Shown: positions 42,670 to 56,814, numbered from the stretch's first letter. The stretch: 64,000 bases of DNA from Microbacterium sp. 3J1 (GCF_001049495.1 NZ_CDWI01000011.1:620001-684000); one strand, 5' to 3'. Program-made: numbers and translations. The notes: generated from the letters alone by a model not told the origin.

Positions 42670-43238
42670 GCCCCAGCCCCGTTTCCAGCAATCCGATCCT
42701 GCGCAGGACCCTGATCTGGTCCGCTCTGTCGATGGTGATCCTCGCGGTGGTGGCCGGTACCGTCGGATTCCTCGTGGGTGGGGGAGAGGGTCTCGTCAGC
42801 GGGCTCCTGGGCGTCGTCCTCGCGATGCTGTTCCTCGGGATCACCGGTCTCAGCATCCTCATCGCCAACCGGTGGTTCGGGGATCCGCTGTACGTGCAGC
42901 TCTTCTTCGCGATCGTCCTCGGGGGCTGGCTGCTCAAGCTCGGGCTCTTCGTGGTGGTCATGATCGTGCTGAGCGGTCAGCCCTGGATCCACCCGATGGT
43001 GTTCTTCCTCTCGATCGTCGCCGGAGTCATCGTGTCGCTGGCGATCGACGTCCTCGTTCTGACGAAGATGCGCCTCCCGAACGTGAGCGACGCGTCGCTT
43101 CCCACCGAGGCGCCGGAGGATCGTGCGCCGGGCGTGCAGCTGCCGCCCGTCGTTCCCGAGGACCGCGCGCCGGGGCGGCATCACATCGTTCCCGAGAAGC
43201 CGGTCGACGAGGATCCTGCGGCTCCCGGACGGTCTTAG
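42666..43238 (+). CDS. AtpI-like membrane protein ahead of the ATP synthase operon
   Basis: A 190-residue protein with four membrane helices (TLIWSALSMVILAVVAGTVG through LSIVAGVIVSLAIDVLVL) and an acidic, Pro-rich cytoplasmic tail with a near-repeat of PEDRAPG. Position right before atpB and helix pattern suit the AtpI family, which assists c-ring assembly or Mg uptake in other bacteria. Sequence similarity is weak, so the name is positional. Confidence 0.65.
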   Translation: MSPSPVSSNPILRRTLIWSALSMVILAVVAGTVGFLVGGGEGLVSGLLGVVLAMLFLGITGLSILIANRWFGDPLYVQLFFAIVLGGWLLKLGLFVVVMIVLSGQPWIHPMVFFLSIVAGVIVSLAIDVLVLTKMRLPNVSDASLPTEAPEDRAPGVQLPPVVPEDRAPGRHHIVPEKPVDEDPAAPGRS

Positions 43239-43383
43239 GGGACCCTCAGGTCTGATAGTGTTGGAGCGTGCCCGCCGCTCGCCCGCGAGCGCTTGCGCCT
43301 GAAGCACACCGACCATCGTCGCCCCGGTTCTGACCGGTGCCCCGAAGCTGGAGCCCGCGCTGTTCAATCTTGCTGCGACCCTG
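43239..43383 (+). other. Leader of the atp operon
   Basis: A 145-bp gap. A -10-like GATAGT occurs at 43254-43259 with no convincing -35. The atpB frame stays open for several codons upstream of ATG 43384 (VLTGAPKLEPALFNLAATL) but has no ATG or GTG there, so the annotated start may be right or a rarer codon may be used. Confidence 0.4.
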
Positions 43384-45030
<1,647 letters not shown>

Positions 45031-45031
<1 letters not shown>

Positions 45032-45819
45032 TGGGCAGCGCGACCACTCAGGCACTCGCGGCATCCATCGAGACGCTTGCCGCAGCGACGGATGTCACCC
45101 TCGACACGGCGCAGGAGCTCTTCGCGGCTGCCCGGGCCGTGGGTGAGTCGTCTCAGCTGAGCGGCGCGCTCGCTGACCCGTCGGCTCCGGCCGAGGCTCG
45201 TCAGAACGTCGTGGCAGCGGTCTTCGGTGGGTACTCTCAGAACGCGCAGCGCGTCCTGAAGACCGTCGTCGCCGAGCGCTGGTCGAACGCCGACGAGCTC
45301 ATCGACGGCATCGAGGAGCTCGCGATCCGGGCAGCTGCGATCGCGGAGCCGGCAGCGGACATCGAGGGAGAGCTCTTCGACTTCTCCCGTGTGGTCGCGG
45401 GCAATGCCGAGCTCGAGCTCGCCCTGGGCAGTCGCCTCGGGGGAGCGGACGCGAAGGTCACCCTGGTCGAGCGTCTGCTCGACTCCGGGGCCAGCGCGCC
45501 GTCGAAGCTCATCGTCTCGTCGCTTGTGCGTCAGCCTCGCGAGCGCCGCGTGCGTCAGCTGCTGAGCCGCGCGATCCGCATCGTGTCCAGCCAGCGCGAC
45601 CGTGTCGTCGCGACGGTGCACAGCGCCTCGCCGCTCAGCGAGTCGCAGCGCACCCGTCTCAGCGACGCACTCTCGCGGCGTTACGACGGACGCGTCTCGC
45701 TCAACGTGGTCATCGACCCCTCCGTCGTCGGAGGTCTGCGCGTGCAGATCGCTGATGACGTCATCGACGGCAGCATCTCCGCTCGACTCGCCGATCTTCG
45801 CCAGAAGCTCGCGGGCTAA
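45031..45819 (+). CDS. atpH: ATP synthase F1 subunit delta
   Basis: A 262-residue delta subunit, longer than the E. coli form but normal for actinobacteria. The C-terminal family signature [23 protein letters not shown] followed by [22 protein letters not shown] is present. It links the b stator to alpha. One-base overlap with atpF. Confidence 0.94.
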
Positions 45820-45866
45820 CACGACTTCGCGCGGGGAACCGCGCACCCAGATACAAAGGGAAGACA

Positions 45867-47507
45867 ATGGCAGAACTATCGATCAGCCCCGACGTCATCC
45901 GTGACGCGCTGAAGGACTTCGCCGCAGCATACGAGCCCACTGGGGCCGCGGCGACCGAGGTCGGCACCGTCATCGACGCCGCCGACGGCATCGCGCACGT
46001 CGAGGGGCTGCCCGGGGTGATGGCGAACGAGCTCGTCACCTTCGCGGACGGCACCAAGGGTCTTGCGCTCAACCTCGACGAGCACCAGATCGGTGTCGTC
46101 GTGCTCGGTGACTTCACCGGCGTCGAGGCCGGCCAGGAAGTCACCCGCACGGGTGAGGTCCTCTCCGTCCCGGTCGGCGACGGCTACCTGGGCCGCGTGG
46201 TCGACCCGCTCGGAAACCCGATCGACGGCCTCGGCTCGATCGCCACCGAGGGTGTGCGCGAGCTCGAGCTCCAGGCTCCCGGCGTCATGCAGCGCAAGTC
46301 GGTGCACGAGCCGATGCAGACCGGCATCAAGGCCATCGACGCGATGATCCCCGTGGGTCGTGGTCAGCGTCAGCTGATCATCGGCGACCGCCAGACCGGC
46401 AAGACGGCCATCGCGATCGACACGATCATCAACCAGAAGGCCAACTGGGAGTCGGGCGACGTCAACAAGCAGGTTCGCTGCATCTACGTCGCCATCGGTC
46501 AGAAGGGCTCGACGATCGCTTCGGTGAAGGGCGCGCTCGAAGAGGCCGGCGCTCTGGAGTACACCACCATCGTGGCGGCTCCCGCGTCCGACCCCGCCGG
46601 CTTCAAGTACCTCGCCCCCTACACCGGTTCGGCCATCGGCCAGCACTGGATGTACGGCGGCAAGCACGTCCTCATCATCTTCGACGACCTGTCGAAGCAG
46701 GCCGAGGCCTACCGTGCCGTGTCGCTGCTGCTGCGCCGTCCGCCGGGCCGCGAGGCCTACCCGGGCGACGTCTTCTACCTGCACTCCCGTCTGCTCGAGC
46801 GGTGCGCGAAGCTGTCCGACGAGCTCGGCGCGGGATCCATGACCGGTCTTCCGATCATCGAGACCAAGGCGAACGACGTCTCGGCGTACATCCCGACCAA
46901 CGTGATCTCGATCACGGACGGCCAGATCTTCCTCCAGTCCGACCTCTTCAACGCCAACCAGCGTCCGGCGGTCGACGTGGGTATCTCGGTCTCGCGAGTC
47001 GGTGGCGACGCCCAGGTGAAGTCGATCAAGAAGGTCTCCGGAACGTTGAAGCTGGAGCTCGCGCAGTACCGCTCCCTCGAGGCGTTCGCGATGTTCGCGT
47101 CCGACCTCGACGCGGCTTCGCGTCGACAGCTCTCCCGCGGTGCGCGTCTGACCGAGCTGCTCAAGCAGCCGCAGTACTCGCCGTACCCCGTCGAGGAGCA
47201 GGTCGTCTCGATCTGGGCCGGAACCAAGGGCAAGCTCGACACCATCGAGGTCGAGGACGTCCTGCGTTTCGAGCGCGAGCTGCTCGACTACCTCCGTCGC
47301 AACACGAAGGTTCTCGACACGCTGCGTGAGACGAACGTCCTCGACGACGACACGGTGGCTGAGCTCGACAAGCACACCGACGCTTTCCTCCTGGAGTTCC
47401 GGGGTGGCAAGGGACACGCCATCGGCGCTCCCGGTCACGAGGAGCACGCTGCAGCCGAGGCTGAGGACGTCAACCAGGAGAAGATCGTCAAGGGTCGTCG
47501 CGCGTAA
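45867..47507 (+). CDS. atpA: ATP synthase F1 subunit alpha
   Basis: A 546-residue subunit with Walker [20 protein letters not shown]-type segment [15 protein letters not shown], the Walker B region [11 protein letters not shown], and the family signature around [33 protein letters not shown] precedes ATG 45867. Non-catalytic nucleotide sites. The C-terminus has an extended acidic tail. Confidence 0.97.
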   Translation: MAELSISPDVIRDALKDFAAAYEPTGAAATEVGTVIDAADGIAHVEGLPGVMANELVTFADGTKGLALNLDEHQIGVVVLGDFTGVEAGQEVTRTGEVLSVPVGDGYLGRVVDPLGNPIDGLGSIATEGVRELELQAPGVMQRKSVHEPMQTGIKAIDAMIPVGRGQRQLIIGDRQTGKTAIAIDTIINQKANWESGDVNKQVRCIYVAIGQKGSTIASVKGALEEAGALEYTTIVAAPASDPAGFKYLAPYTGSAIGQHWMYGGKHVLIIFDDLSKQAEAYRAVSLLLRRPPGREAYPGDVFYLHSRLLERCAKLSDELGAGSMTGLPIIETKANDVSAYIPTNVISITDGQIFLQSDLFNANQRPAVDVGISVSRVGGDAQVKSIKKVSGTLKLELAQYRSLEAFAMFASDLDAASRRQLSRGARLTELLKQPQYSPYPVEEQVVSIWAGTKGKLDTIEVEDVLRFERELLDYLRRNTKVLDTLRETNVLDDDTVAELDKHTDAFLLEFRGGKGHAIGAPGHEEHAAAEAEDVNQEKIVKGRRA

Positions 47508-47526
47508 TCGCGTGAGGAACTGATTC

Positions 47527-49904
<2,378 letters not shown>

Positions 49905-49906
49905 CC

Positions 49907-50182
49907 ATGGCGAACGGCTCCAGCTCCCTGCACGTCAGCCTGGTCTCCGCGGACGCGGAGGTCTGGACGGGCGACGCGAGCCTCGTGGTCGCCAAGACCG
50001 TCGAGGGTGAGATCGGCTTCATGGCCGGCCACGAGCCGGTCCTGGCGATCCTCGCCGAGGGCCAGGTCAGGATCACCCAGACGGACGGCACCAAGGTGCT
50101 GGCCAACGCGCAGGACGGCTTCCTCTCCATGGAAGGCGACGTCCTGACGATCGTGGCCGGCAACGCCGCACTCATCGCCTGA
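49907..50182 (+). CDS. atpC: ATP synthase F1 subunit epsilon
   Basis: A 91-residue epsilon subunit reduced to the N-terminal beta-sandwich (LHVSLVSADAEVWTGDAS, GEIGFMAGHEPVLAIL). The usual two-helix C-terminal inhibitory domain is largely missing, which is common in actinobacteria and implies different control of ATP hydrolysis. ATG 49907 begins MANGSSS. Last gene of the operon. Confidence 0.93.
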   Translation: MANGSSSLHVSLVSADAEVWTGDASLVVAKTVEGEIGFMAGHEPVLAILAEGQVRITQTDGTKVLANAQDGFLSMEGDVLTIVAGNAALIA

Positions 50183-50200
50183 GCAGTTCTTCACATCGCG

Positions 50201-50232
50201 TCCGCCTCGGCACCTTCGGGTGTCGAGGCGGA
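50201..50232 (+). terminator. Terminator of the atp operon
   Basis: A 13-bp stem (50201-50213 with 50220-50232, one G-T pair) with a CTTCGG loop lies 18 bases after the atpC stop. No T-run follows. Confidence 0.8.
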
Positions 50233-50255
50233 GGCGTCTGCGTGATCGAGGTTTC

Positions 50256-51002
50256 ATGAAGATCCTTCTTCCACCGTCCGAGACGAAGCATCCGGGGGGA
50301 AGCGGCCCGGCATTCGAGGTCGCGGCTCTGTCCCTCCCCGCACTGCGGCGTCAGAGAGATGACATGGTCGACGCGCTCGTAGACCTCGCCGCCGACGAGG
50401 AGGCTGCCCGTCGGGTGCTCAAACTGAGCGCCAGGCAGGCGGGTGAGGTCGAGCACAACCGGATGCTCCGCTCCGCGCGGACCATGCCCGCGGTCGACAG
50501 ATACACGGGGGTGCTGTACGACGCCCTGGACGCGGCCTCGCTGACGGCGGCCTCTCGACGCTGGCTCGGTGAGCACGTGTGGATCCACTCGGCGCCATTC
50601 GGTCCCGTCGGCGCACTGGACGGCATCCCCCCGTACCGACTCGCTGCGGGGACATCCGTGCCGGGAATGGCATCGCTGCGCAGCCACTGGGCGACGGCGG
50701 CCACAGCAGCGATCGCGGGGGAGGAGCCCGACTTCGTGCTCGATCTGCGAAGCGAGGCATACGTGGCGCTCGGACCCGTCCCCGCGCACGTCCCGTCGGC
50801 GTACGTCCGTGTCGTGACTGAGCACGGACGTGCGCTCAACCATTTCAACAAGAAGTCCAAGGGTCTGCTGGTGCGGCGCCTCGCCGAGAGCCGCCCGCGG
50901 GTGGGGTCGCTCCGCAGCCTGCGTCGGTGGGCAGGGGGTCACGAGATCGTCCTCCGTGATGCCGAGGAACCGGGAGTGGTGGAGCTCGTCGTCGCGGAAT
51001 GA
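50256..51002 (+). CDS. yaaA: YaaA-family peroxide stress protein
   Basis: A 248-residue UPF0246/YaaA protein, starting MKILLPPSETKHPGG and keeping the family segments YTGVLYDALD, FNKKSKGLLVRRL and the SAPFGPVGALDGIPPYRL region. In E. coli YaaA limits oxidative damage by lowering free iron, and the fold binds DNA. ATG 50256 is chosen from the conserved opening. It follows the atp terminator. Confidence 0.88.
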   Translation: MKILLPPSETKHPGGSGPAFEVAALSLPALRRQRDDMVDALVDLAADEEAARRVLKLSARQAGEVEHNRMLRSARTMPAVDRYTGVLYDALDAASLTAASRRWLGEHVWIHSAPFGPVGALDGIPPYRLAAGTSVPGMASLRSHWATAATAAIAGEEPDFVLDLRSEAYVALGPVPAHVPSAYVRVVTEHGRALNHFNKKSKGLLVRRLAESRPRVGSLRSLRRWAGGHEIVLRDAEEPGVVELVVAE

Positions 51003-51119
51003 CCCGCGTCGCGCACGCACGGCGTTCGTCGCGTCTGTCGTTGCTCCGAATATCGGCACACCGATATGGTTGGTGACGCGGCGCGCACAGCGTCCGCTCC
51101 ATCGGATCCGGAGGGGATC

Positions 51120-51908
51120 ATGTACAACGACTATTACGACAACGGGGCGGCTATCGCCGGCATCTTCGCTGTCTTCTTGATCAGTCTGCTCTTCGCAGCG
51201 GCGTTCTATGTGATCTCGTCGATCTTCCTGATGAAGATCTTCGAGAAGGCGGGCGTCCAGGGCAAGTGGCGTGCGTGGGTTCCGGTCTACAACACGATGG
51301 TCTTCGCGAAGCTCGGTGACGTGTCCCCATGGGTCGTGCTGATCGGCATCGCCCTCTCGTTCATCCCGTACCTCAACTTCCTCACGGGTATCGCCCTCGC
51401 GGTCGTGCTGGCTCTCGCCGCTTGGCGCGTGGGACTCAAGCTCCAGAAGGACGCCGTGTGGGTCGTCCTCTTCGTCCTGCTCTCGATCGTCTGGTACGGC
51501 ATCAACGCGTTCGACAAGTCGCGGTGGAACCCGAACATCGCACCCGCGCCGTGGGCCGGCAACGGCTTCCTCGCCGACACGACGGTCTGGCAGGGTGTGC
51601 CGGTTCAGCCGAGTGCCGCCGCCGCACCGGGCTACGGTGCGCCCCAGGGCTACGGAGCACCGCAGGGCTACGCGCCCCCGGCGCCTCAGGGCTATGCTCC
51701 TCCGGCCCAGCCCGGCTATGCTCCTCCGGCGCAGCCCGGCTACACGCCGCCCGCCGCTGCTCCCGGTCAGCCTCCGGCGGCACCCCAGGTTCCGCCGCCT
51801 GCGCCGTCGGTACCGCCCGCAGCACCGCAGGTCCCGCCGGCACCGCCCACGGCACCTCCGGCAGCGCCGCCCGCTCCGCCGACCGACCCGAACCAGCCGC
51901 CGGCCTGA
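51120..51908 (+). CDS. DUF5684-like membrane protein with Pro/Gly/Tyr-repeat tail
   Basis: A 262-residue protein. Residues 1 to about 145 hold four helices in the DUF5684 pattern (FEKAGVQGKWRAWVPVYNTM, then FIPYLNFLTGIALAVVLALA). From about residue 160 on the tail is a low-complexity run of GYGAPQ, GYAPPA and PPA units, over 90 residues. GGAGGGGA precedes ATG 51120. The tail may be a flexible scaffold; no function is known. Confidence 0.8.
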   Translation: MYNDYYDNGAAIAGIFAVFLISLLFAAAFYVISSIFLMKIFEKAGVQGKWRAWVPVYNTMVFAKLGDVSPWVVLIGIALSFIPYLNFLTGIALAVVLALAAWRVGLKLQKDAVWVVLFVLLSIVWYGINAFDKSRWNPNIAPAPWAGNGFLADTTVWQGVPVQPSAAAAPGYGAPQGYGAPQGYAPPAPQGYAPPAQPGYAPPAQPGYTPPAAAPGQPPAAPQVPPPAPSVPPAAPQVPPAPPTAPPAAPPAPPTDPNQPPA

Positions 51909-51917
51909 TCGTCGAAC

Positions 51918-51951
51918 CACAGAACCCCCGACTCCGGTCGGGGGTTCTGTG
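51918..51951 (+). terminator. Hairpin terminator after the DUF5684-like gene
   Basis: A perfect 15-bp stem (51918-51932 with 51937-51951) with a TCCG loop, 9 bases after the stop codon. Confidence 0.9.
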
Positions 51952-52145
51952 CGTGTACCGTCCTGGACGAGTGCACGGTGGGCGCGCTGCGAGGCGATAG
52001 CGTGGACGTATGGTTCGTGTCATCGCGGGATCGACGTATCCGCCCTCTCGCATGGCGCGAAGTGGCGATATGTCGGGAGCAGGGTCCACTACGATGTGTG
52101 AGTACTGTGAGACCCCCCGACTCACGGTCGATTCGGAGGCGACGA

Positions 52146-52943
52146 GTGTCTGACACGACGACGAAGACGCACAGCGTCACGGTTGCGCAGCGCCCGCTGG
52201 TGCTGTCGTGGGCAGGTGTGACCGATGTCGGCCGTCGCCGCGAGACAAATCAGGACGCGTTCTTCGCCGAGTACCCGCTGTTCATCGTCGCGGACGGGAT
52301 GGGCGGGCACGCCGGCGGCGAGATCGCCAGCCGGAGCACCGTCACGCGCCTCGAGGCCATCGTCGCGGACGGAACGGTCGAGCGCGGATCGATCGAGGGG
52401 GCGCTGGCGCTGGCGGTCGGCGACATCGCCGATCACCCCGAGACGACCGACGAAGGAACGGGCACGACGCTCACCGGTGTCTTCCTGGAGTTCGGCGACG
52501 GCGACCCGCACTGGGTCGCTCTCAATATCGGCGACTCCCGCGTCTATCTGCTGCGTGACGACCGACTGGTGCAGGTGACGACCGACCACTCCGTCGTGCA
52601 GGAACTCATCGCGTCCGGCAAGATCAGCCCCGAAGAGGCCGAGGGGCATCCGTACAGCAACGTGATCACGCGCGCGGTCGGCGCGAGCGAGCTGACGGCG
52701 CCCGACTACGTCTCACTCGACGTGCGCGCGGGCGACCGTTTCGTCATCTGCTCCGATGGCCTCACCAAGGAGCTCACGGATTACGGGATCCAGCACTTCC
52801 TCCGTGAGAACGCCGACCCCGGCGCAGCGGTGGATGCGATGCTCGCGGCGGCTCTGGAGAACGGTGGCCGCGACAACGTGACGCTCGTGGTCGTCCAGGT
52901 GACCGACGAATCCTCCTCCACAAACGAGCCCGCCGCCGAATAG
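52146..52943 (+). CDS. PP2C-family serine/threonine protein phosphatase
   Basis: A 265-residue metal-dependent phosphatase. All PP2C metal motifs are present: RRRETNQDAFF, VADGMGGHAGGE, GTGTTLTG, NIGDSRVYLL, ICSDGLTKEL and GGRDNVTLVVV. It begins at GTG 52146 after CGGAGG. It has no membrane anchor, so it is cytoplasmic. No kinase is adjacent; the following gene is an FtsK/EccC-like ATPase, which could be regulated by phosphorylation. Confidence 0.92.
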   Translation: MSDTTTKTHSVTVAQRPLVLSWAGVTDVGRRRETNQDAFFAEYPLFIVADGMGGHAGGEIASRSTVTRLEAIVADGTVERGSIEGALALAVGDIADHPETTDEGTGTTLTGVFLEFGDGDPHWVALNIGDSRVYLLRDDRLVQVTTDHSVVQELIASGKISPEEAEGHPYSNVITRAVGASELTAPDYVSLDVRAGDRFVICSDGLTKELTDYGIQHFLRENADPGAAVDAMLAAALENGGRDNVTLVVVQVTDESSSTNEPAAE

Positions 52944-53002
52944 CAGCCTCACGCCTGTGAGGAGCAGCCTGCGGCACCGCGACGTGGGGTCGACTGGTCG
53001 GC

Positions 53003-55765
53003 ATGGACTCCTCCCCGATCGCCGCACCTTCGGAACCGGCCCCACCGAGACGACCTCCGATTCCCTTCGTCGCGGCATCCGTCCCCGTGGCGGCCGGCGT
53101 CATCCTCTGGGCGGTGACCGGCTCCATCTACTCCCTCTGCTTCGCCGCTCTGGGGCCGCTCATGCTGCTCGCGTCTGTGATGGACGGTGCGCGTGCACAG
53201 CGGAAGGCCCGGCGTTCGGCGCAAGAGGACTCTGACGGCGCCTGGTCCGTCGCCGAGGCGGAGCTCCTGCGACGGCAGGACCATGAGCGGCAGCTGCGGT
53301 GGCACAGGCAGCCGGACGCGGCGCACTGCCTGACAGACCCCCCGCTCAGGGGTCCGGAGCGCCCCGATGCGGCAACCAAGGTCGTGGTGGGCAGCGGCTC
53401 CACGGCGAGCGGCATCCGTGCGGCGGGCGGAGACGGCGAACGCGAGAGGGACTTCCAGCGCCGATGCGCCGTGCTCGACGACACGCCCGTCAGCGTGACG
53501 CTGGGCGGTGGTATCGGGCTGCGTGGGGCTCGGCCGGTGACGGAGGCGGTGGCCAGGGCGCTGGTCGTCCAGCTCTGCCTGAGATTCGGTGCCGCAGAGC
53601 TCTCGGTGATCGGAGACCGGCTCGACGATCTCGGACTCGCCCCTTTCGCGCGGGAGGGTGTCAGCCGTCGACGCCGGGATCCCTTCGCCCTCGGCGTCTC
53701 TCGCGCGGGCGATGTCCGCCCCGAGGTCGACGCCGTCATCTGGCTGCTCGGACGCGAGGAGGAGGTTCCTCCGGGGGTGACGACGGTCCTCGAGGTCATG
53801 GAGCCCGCCCGAGCACGGCTCCGGACTCCGGATGGGCTCGTCGCCCTCTCCGTCGAGGGACTCTCCTCGGCGCAGAGCATCGCTGCCGCGGCGATGCGGA
53901 CGAAGGACGACGACGAGCTCGGCGGGCTGCCGGACTCGATCCAGCTCGGTGATCTCGTACAGCCGCCGATGCCGCCAGGGCTCTCCGCGGTGATCGGCCG
54001 AGGAGAACGGGAGGACCTCGTGCTCGACATCGTCGACGACGGACCGCACGCGATCGTCACCGGGACCACGGGGACGGGCAAGAGCGAGCTGCTCGTGTCC
54101 TGGGTCACCGCCATCGCGAGCGCACACGGTCCCGATCGGGTCACGTTCGTCCTCGCGGATTTCAAGGGAGGCACGGCGTTCGAGCCGTTGCGACAGCTTC
54201 CGCAGGTGGCCGCCGTCATCACGGATCTCGACGAGGCGGGCGCACGGCGCGGCGTCTCGAGCCTGACGGCAGAGCTCCGTCGCCGAGAGGCGGTGCTGTC
54301 GTCCGCCGGCGCACGCGATGCGAGCGAGGTCGACCTGCCGCGATTGGTCATCGTTGTCGACGAGTTCGCAGCCCTCCTTCAGGAGCACGCCGAGCTCGGG
54401 TCGGTGTTCACGGACATCGCCGCGCGGGGGAGGGCACTCGGGATGCACCTCATCATCGGGACCCAGCGCGCGTCGGGCGTGATCCGCGACGCACTCGCCA
54501 CGAACTGCCCGCTGCGCCTGAGCCTCCGGGTGAGCGATGCCGCCGACAGCAGAACCGTCCTCGGAAGCGACGCGGCCGCAGACCTCCCGGGCGGTGTCGG
54601 GTCACGGGGAATCGTGCTCGTTCGTCGTCCGCAAGATGGCGACCCGCGACCCGGGCGAGTGGCTCTCACCGGCCCGGCCGATCTCCGGCGGGTCTCGACG
54701 CGATGGTCCGACGCCGCGCGTTCTCGCAGTCCCTGGCTCCCCGCGCTGCCGACCCTGCTTCCTCTCGATGACGTGGCCAGAGAGGCAGCCGCGGGAGAAC
54801 TGGTGCTCGGACGCGCGGATGACCCCGCCAACCAGCGACAGCCGCTGGAGGTCATCCGCCCCGGAACCGACCGGGGCCTCGTCCTCCTCGGGGCACCGGG
54901 ATCGGGCCGCACCTCGGCCCTGCGCTGCCTGCGTACGCAGTATCCCGAGGCGGTATGGATCCCGCGCGACGCCGAGCTCGCCTGGGACGCCGTCGTCGCT
55001 CTCGCAAGGCACGGTGACCCGGCGCCGCTGCTGGTGCTCTGCGACGACATCGACGCTCAGATCGGCGATCTTCCTGCGGACTACGGCCAGCATCTCGTCC
55101 AACAGTGGGAGCGGATCCTCCGCAGCGGCGCCGGTACGACGTTCGTGATCACCGCTGCGCGCGCATCGGGGGCGGTCGGAAGGCTCATCGACGCCCTGCC
55201 CCGACGGGGGCTGCTGCGCATGCCGAGCCGCGTGGATCACCTCGCCGCGGGTGGCGATGCATCAGGGTTCGACGCCGATCGACCGCCCGGCCGCGCGCGC
55301 ATCGGGGAGCGTGAGCTGCAGCTCGCCTGGATGCCGCCGGAACGATCCGTGACCGCGCCGAGTGCGTCGTCTGACGTTCTCGAGCAGCCCGGGTGGATCC
55401 CCACCGCGCCCGTCACGGCGCTGATCACGGCGGGCGCACGATCGGTGATCCGAGCGATGAGTGCTGCTCATCCGGAATGGAGGGTCATCTCGGCGACCGA
55501 TGCGCTCACCGCGGAGGCGGATCACGAGCGTCCGACCCTTCTGGTGGGGGAGCCGGACCTGTGGCAGCGTGAATGGGGACTGTGGCAGTCGGTGCGCCGC
55601 GAGGGGGAGGTGCTCATCCGGGCGGAGAACGCCGTCGAGCTGAGACAGCTGTGCGGTGTACGTGAGCTGCCGCCCTACGCGCGACCGCACGCCGGAAGGG
55701 CGTGGTCGATCATCGGCTCCGAGGCACCGCGACGCGTGGTGCTCGCCCCTCTTGCGTCCCTGTGA
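53003..55765 (+). CDS. FtsK/SpoIIIE-domain ATPase resembling type VII secretion EccC
   Basis: A 920-residue protein. Two N-terminal helices (about 20-58) anchor it. An FtsK/SpoIIIE ATPase core follows with Walker A GTTGTGKSELL (about 354), ADFKGGTAFEPL, and Walker B LVIVVDEFAALL; IIGTQRASGVIRDAL is the sensor region. A second ATPase-like module has GAPGSGRTSAL (about 631) and LLVLCDDID. This serial layout is like EccC/EssC secretion motors, though shorter. No WXG100 or other ESX gene is in view. The role is inferred. Confidence 0.8.
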   Translation: MDSSPIAAPSEPAPPRRPPIPFVAASVPVAAGVILWAVTGSIYSLCFAALGPLMLLASVMDGARAQRKARRSAQEDSDGAWSVAEAELLRRQDHERQLRWHRQPDAAHCLTDPPLRGPERPDAATKVVVGSGSTASGIRAAGGDGERERDFQRRCAVLDDTPVSVTLGGGIGLRGARPVTEAVARALVVQLCLRFGAAELSVIGDRLDDLGLAPFAREGVSRRRRDPFALGVSRAGDVRPEVDAVIWLLGREEEVPPGVTTVLEVMEPARARLRTPDGLVALSVEGLSSAQSIAAAAMRTKDDDELGGLPDSIQLGDLVQPPMPPGLSAVIGRGEREDLVLDIVDDGPHAIVTGTTGTGKSELLVSWVTAIASAHGPDRVTFVLADFKGGTAFEPLRQLPQVAAVITDLDEAGARRGVSSLTAELRRREAVLSSAGARDASEVDLPRLVIVVDEFAALLQEHAELGSVFTDIAARGRALGMHLIIGTQRASGVIRDALATNCPLRLSLRVSDAADSRTVLGSDAAADLPGGVGSRGIVLVRRPQDGDPRPGRVALTGPADLRRVSTRWSDAARSRSPWLPALPTLLPLDDVAREAAAGELVLGRADDPANQRQPLEVIRPGTDRGLVLLGAPGSGRTSALRCLRTQYPEAVWIPRDAELAWDAVVALARHGDPAPLLVLCDDIDAQIGDLPADYGQHLVQQWERILRSGAGTTFVITAARASGAVGRLIDALPRRGLLRMPSRVDHLAAGGDASGFDADRPPGRARIGERELQLAWMPPERSVTAPSASSDVLEQPGWIPTAPVTALITAGARSVIRAMSAAHPEWRVISATDALTAEADHERPTLLVGEPDLWQREWGLWQSVRREGEVLIRAENAVELRQLCGVRELPPYARPHAGRAWSIIGSEAPRRVVLAPLASL

Positions 55766-55818
55766 CGGATTGCGGAAGCCGCAGGAACCTCCAGGGAGCC
55801 GGAGGAGGCTGGGCGCCG

Positions 55819-56814
55819 TCAGATACCGCTCCCGGGGCGGACGGCGCCTACGGGCAGGCCTCCGCCGAGCACCTCCAGGGAGAGCTCGTCGGCGAGGGCA
55901 CCGACCGCTTCGTCGGACAGCGACCCCGCTCGGGCCAGCAACGTCGCGGCGACGATGGTCGAGGCGCGAGGCGCTCCGTCGAGCATCTTGAGAGCGACGG
56001 TCGTGCCGTTCGGGGCGACCATCACCATGACGCCTTCCGCGCCGCCCTTCGCGAACACGCCGAGGCGCTCGATGGCGAGGGTGTCCGCGCGGCCCGGGCC
56101 GTCGATGGTCCACGGATGCTCGCGCACCGCCCGCACGAGGGAGCCCGCGACGCGGTGCAGGGCGAACGGGGACCGCTCGGAGGCGCTGCCGATGCGGTGG
56201 ATCGCCCGCGCGAGACCCGTCAGGGTGAGGGCGTGGACGGGAGCCCCGCATCCGTCGATCGCCGTGTGGGCGATCTTCTCTCCGGCGAGGCGCTCGACGA
56301 CGTCCCTGATGTGCGCCTGCAGCGGGTGGTCGGGGTTGAGGTATCCGGTGGTGTCCCATCCGGTCGCCACGCACGCGCGCAGCATGGCGGCGTGCTTGCC
56401 CGAGCAGTTCATCCGCAGGCGCGTCGGCTGTCCGTGCTCCCGGACCAGCTCGTCGCGTGTCGTCGAGTCGGTCGGCCACGCCGGAGGGCAGGCGAGGTGG
56501 TCCTCGGTGAGTCCCCCCTCGGTGAGCATGTCGCGCACGACGGACGCGTGTCTGTCCGTGCCCGCATGACTCGCGGTCGAAAGGGCGAGCTGCTCGCCCT
56601 CGAGCGCGGCGCCCGCCGTGATGCACGCGACGGCCTGCAGAGGCTTGAGGCTCGAGCGGGGGAGGACCAGCGCGTCGGCGTTCCCGTGGCGTGCGATCAC
56701 GTCGCCGTCGGGCGAGAGCACAACCGCGACGCCGGCATGACGGGATTCGACGAATCCGCTCCGTTCGACGACGGCGAGTTCCACGGCATCCTGAACGGTG
56801 AGAGTTTCCGGCAC
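55819..56814 (-). CDS. Asparaginase (PF06089-type)
   Basis: A 331-residue protein of the actinobacterial/rhizobial asparaginase II family. It carries the serine segment LPRSSLKPLQA, STASHAGTDRH, MNCSGKHAAML, and AIDGCGAPVHAL. It hydrolyses L-asparagine to aspartate and ammonia. It starts at ATG 56814, divergent from OsmC, and is convergent with the EccC-like gene. Confidence 0.9.
   Translation of the reverse strand: MPETLTVQDAVELAVVERSGFVESRHAGVAVVLSPDGDVIARHGNADALVLPRSSLKPLQAVACITAGAALEGEQLALSTASHAGTDRHASVVRDMLTEGGLTEDHLACPPAWPTDSTTRDELVREHGQPTRLRMNCSGKHAAMLRACVATGWDTTGYLNPDHPLQAHIRDVVERLAGEKIAHTAIDGCGAPVHALTLTGLARAIHRIGSASERSPFALHRVAGSLVRAVREHPWTIDGPGRADTLAIERLGVFAKGGAEGVMVMVAPNGTTVALKMLDGAPRASTIVAATLLARAGSLSDEAVGALADELSLEVLGGGLPVGAVRPGSGI

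Noticed and set aside
51600-51905. Short repeats as a possible CRISPR-like array
   Set aside because: They are in-frame coding repeats (GYAPPA-type) with no spacers of constant length.
53003-55765. Chromosome-segregation FtsK
   Set aside because: It lacks the four-helix FtsK membrane domain and gamma DNA-binding domain and has a second ATPase-like module, so an EccC-like motor fits better.
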